64,000 nucleotides of DNA. Source: Parvibaculum sp. (GTDB lineage: Bacteria; Pseudomonadota; Alphaproteobacteria; Parvibaculales; Parvibaculaceae). The translations under genes were made by a program, and so were the position numbers. The notes beneath the pieces are model-generated. The model saw nothing but the letters and a program-made list of their open reading frames with translations, made no database searches and had not been told where the DNA came from. Location: NCBI GenBank assembly GCA_030645235.1, contig JAUSMV010000030.1, positions 930,001 to 994,000 on the forward strand. The letters run 5' to 3'. Of this stretch, positions 61,874 through 64,000 are shown in pieces. Each line of letters begins with the position of its first letter. The first letter of the stretch is position 1.

Positions 61874-63892
61874 TTATTGGCAGGCGAGGCACTCGTCATA
61901 TTCGATTGTTTCGCGGCGGCCTTCTGCGGCGACCTGATCCAATGTTTTGACGTCGAGTGTTTTCGCGGCGACGAGAGACACGACTTCGGCTTTTTCGGCG
62001 CGCTGGATCGAAAGCGAGCGGCAATAGTAGAGGCTTTTGACGCCCTGCTTCCATGCCTGAATGTGCAGCTTATTCAAGTCGCGCTTGTGGACGTCGGCGG
62101 CGAGGAACAAGTTGACGGACTGCGCCTGATCGATCATCGGGGCGCGGTCGCCGGCGTGTTCGATGACCCAGCGCTGGTCGAGTTCGAACGCGGTTTTGAA
62201 CACGTCTTTTTCAACTTCGTCGAGGAAATCCAAATGCTGCACAGAGCCGCCGTTGGTCACGATGGATGACCATGTGTCATCGTCGTTGCGGCCTTTCTCC
62301 TCAAGCAATTTCGTCAGGTGACGGTTGCGGACGTTGAAGGAGCCCGACAGCGTTTTATGCGTGAAGGAGTTGGCCGCAATCGGTTCGATGCCCGGCGAGG
62401 TGCCGCCGGTGATGATCGAGATCGAGGCTGTCGGCGCGATTGCTGTTTTGTTGGAGAAGCGTTCGTGGAAGCCAAACATTTTGGCGTCGGGGCAAGCGCC
62501 GCGCTCGGTGGCGAGTTTCTTTGAGGCCGCATTGACGCCCTCCTGAATCGCTTTGAACATGCGCTTGTTCCAGACCTTGGCCATGACGCCTTCAAACGGG
62601 ATCATGTTGGCTTGCAGGAACGAATGATAGCCCATGACGCCGAGACCAACGGAGCGCTCTTGCGCGGCGGCATATTTGGCGCGGCTCATTTCGGCAGGTG
62701 CACGGTCGATAAAGTCCTGCAGCACATTGTCGAGGAAGCGCATGCAATCTTCGATGATGGTTTCGTTGTTCTGCCACTCGAAATAGTTTTCGAGATTGAG
62801 CGATGACAGGCAGCAAACGGCTGTGCGCTGTTCGCCATGCTGGTCGATGCCGGTGGGCAATGTGATTTCGGCGCAAAGGTTTGAGGTTTTCACTTCAAGG
62901 CCCGCGAGCTTGTGATGCTCAGGGCGCGCGTTGTTCACGGTGTCTTTGTAGATGATGTAAGGCTCGCCGGTTTCGATGCGCGAGGTGAGCAAGCGAATCC
63001 AGAGCGAACGGGCTGAAATCGTCTTTTGGACGGTCTTGTCCTTCGGCGACAGCAAAGCCCAGTCAGCGTCAGCCTCGACGGCGCGCATGAAGGCGTCCGA
63101 CACGAGGATGCCGTGATGGAGGTTCAGCGCTTTGCGGTTCGGATCGCCACCTGTGGGGCGGCGCATTTCCATGAACTCTTCGACTTCGGGGTGATCGACC
63201 GGCAGGTAAACCGCCGCCGAGCCGCGACGGAGCGAGCCCTGCGAAATCGCCAGTGTCAGCGAATCCATGACGCGGATGAAGGGGATGATGCCTGACGTCT
63301 TGCCATTGCCGCCGACTGTTTCGCCGATGGAGCGCAGATTGCCCCAATAGGAACCGATGCCGCCGCCCTTGGCTGCGAGCCAGACGTTTTCGTTCCAGAG
63401 GCCCAAAATGCCTTCAAGGCTGTCGGTCGCTTCATTGAGGAAGCAGGAAATGGGCAGGCCGCGCTGGGTGCCGCCGTTCGACAAAACCGGCGTCGCGGGC
63501 ATGAACCAGAGCTTGGAAATATATTCGTAAAGACGCTGTGCATGGTCTTCGTCGTCGGCATAAAAGGACGCGACGCGGGCAAAAAGGTCCTGAAAGCTTT
63601 CGCCGGGCAGCAGATAGCGGTCGCGCAATGTCGCCTTGCCGAATTCGGTCAGCAGCGCATCGCGGCCATGATCGACATGGACGGCAAAGCTCTTCTTGCC
63701 CATGACGGACGGCACCATCTGGACAACCTGATCATTCTCGCCAAAGGGCATTTCAGGTTCGGCGGTCGCAACCATGTCCGCCCGGGGGCGATGCGCCCCT
63801 GAACGTGACGGTGCGCGCTCGCCTGTAATGATCGCGGAAACTGTGGCCTCTACTTCCGTCATATCGAGTACTTTCGACGTATTATTGAGCAT
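61874..63892 (-). CDS. nrdA: Ribonucleotide reductase class I alpha subunit
   Basis: This 672-residue catalytic subunit reduces ribonucleotides to deoxyribonucleotides. Active-site cysteines are in LPISCFLNE and SNLCAEITLPTG, with radical-transfer tyrosines in SLYYCRSLS, and the C-terminal CLACQ pair passes electrons from thioredoxin or glutaredoxin. The finger loop is GGTSPGIEPIAANSF. The N-terminus lacks a visible ATP-cone domain, so the allosteric on/off control of E. coli NrdA may be absent. ATG 63892 has an AGGGGAT site upstream. It is the first gene of the nrdA-nrdB pair; no NrdR box could be firmly identified in the 108 bp upstream. Confidence 0.95.
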   Translation of the reverse strand: MLNNTSKVLDMTEVEATVSAIITGERAPSRSGAHRPRADMVATAEPEMPFGENDQVVQMVPSVMGKKSFAVHVDHGRDALLTEFGKATLRDRYLLPGESFQDLFARVASFYADDEDHAQRLYEYISKLWFMPATPVLSNGGTQRGLPISCFLNEATDSLEGILGLWNENVWLAAKGGGIGSYWGNLRSIGETVGGNGKTSGIIPFIRVMDSLTLAISQGSLRRGSAAVYLPVDHPEVEEFMEMRRPTGGDPNRKALNLHHGILVSDAFMRAVEADADWALLSPKDKTVQKTISARSLWIRLLTSRIETGEPYIIYKDTVNNARPEHHKLAGLEVKTSNLCAEITLPTGIDQHGEQRTAVCCLSSLNLENYFEWQNNETIIEDCMRFLDNVLQDFIDRAPAEMSRAKYAAAQERSVGLGVMGYHSFLQANMIPFEGVMAKVWNKRMFKAIQEGVNAASKKLATERGACPDAKMFGFHERFSNKTAIAPTASISIITGGTSPGIEPIAANSFTHKTLSGSFNVRNRHLTKLLEEKGRNDDDTWSSIVTNGGSVQHLDFLDEVEKDVFKTAFELDQRWVIEHAGDRAPMIDQAQSVNLFLAADVHKRDLNKLHIQAWKQGVKSLYYCRSLSIQRAEKAEVVSLVAAKTLDVKTLDQVAAEGRRETIEYDECLACQ

Positions 63893-64000
63893 AAAAATCC
63901 CCTATTGGCCCCTTTGTGCCCGCTCCGCCGCCGCGAAAGACACAAAAATCCCCGTGCGGCGCATATAGGTTCGCCGCTAATCCACCCGGCATGGGCAGAA

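Noticed and set aside
63893-64000. NrdR box upstream of nrdA
   Set aside because: Only partial matches to the expected palindrome were found, with no paired boxes at the usual spacing.

Overview
The window comes from the chromosome of a GC-rich alphaproteobacterium. It is most like Hyphomicrobiales or Parvibaculum-type lineages, but the exact genus is not resolved. The best evidence is a syntenic block on the minus strand (murA, a DUF2948 gene, hisD, a UPF0262 gene, a small tyrosine phosphatase, infA, maf, an RNase G-type gene, yacG, then tRNA-Phe). A tRNA-His with an A73 discriminator and no encoded G-1, a trait known from this class, agrees. No rRNA, CRISPR array, intact prophage or insertion sequence was seen.

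Layout. 1-6.8 kb: two tandem paralogous autotransporters, the first cut by the window edge. 7-8.5 kb: three tandem copies of a small GNAT-like gene. 8.6-13.2 kb: a D-aminoacylase-type amidohydrolase and an NdvB-like beta-glucan synthase. 13.2-16.6 kb: an SDR/acyl-CoA ligase pair and a glutathione transferase. 16.9-19.6 kb: a receiver protein convergent with a hybrid histidine kinase. 19.8-28.1 kb: tRNA-His, an epoxide hydrolase, SDRs, acetoacetyl-CoA synthetase, an AsmA-like protein and two small envelope proteins. 28.2-30.3 kb: a more AT-rich accessory patch of unknown genes, one with a HEPN-type motif, bracketed by a copied tail of a glutathione transferase gene. 30.3-38.1 kb: PHA depolymerase, desaturase, sulfatase, and a GlxA-type regulator divergent from a dienelactone hydrolase operon. 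38.3-40.4 kb: a third autotransporter. 40.6-48.4 kb: the housekeeping block. 48.4-54.8 kb: tRNA-Thr, a serine hydrolase, an rRNA/tRNA methyltransferase, photolyase, a cation/proton antiporter and a diiron protein. 55-60.5 kb: an iron/cobalamin-type ABC importer with an MFS transporter, a GH17-like protein and a membrane protein. 60.7-63.9 kb: nrdB and nrdA.

Taken together the genes suggest a metabolically versatile bacterium that uses acyl-CoA and polyhydroxyalkanoate reserves (acyl-CoA ligases, several SDRs, acetoacetyl-CoA synthetase, PhaZ). It probably makes periplasmic beta-glucans and displays several autotransporters. Dispersed palindromic intergenic repeats of at least three families punctuate the region; two 150-bp copies differing at two positions flank one SDR gene.

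Most promising for novelty: the accessory patch at 28.4-30.3 kb, the triplicated GNAT-like genes, the repeat families, and the KYxGI-repeat autotransporter passengers. All functional calls come from reading the sequence; no database search was run.
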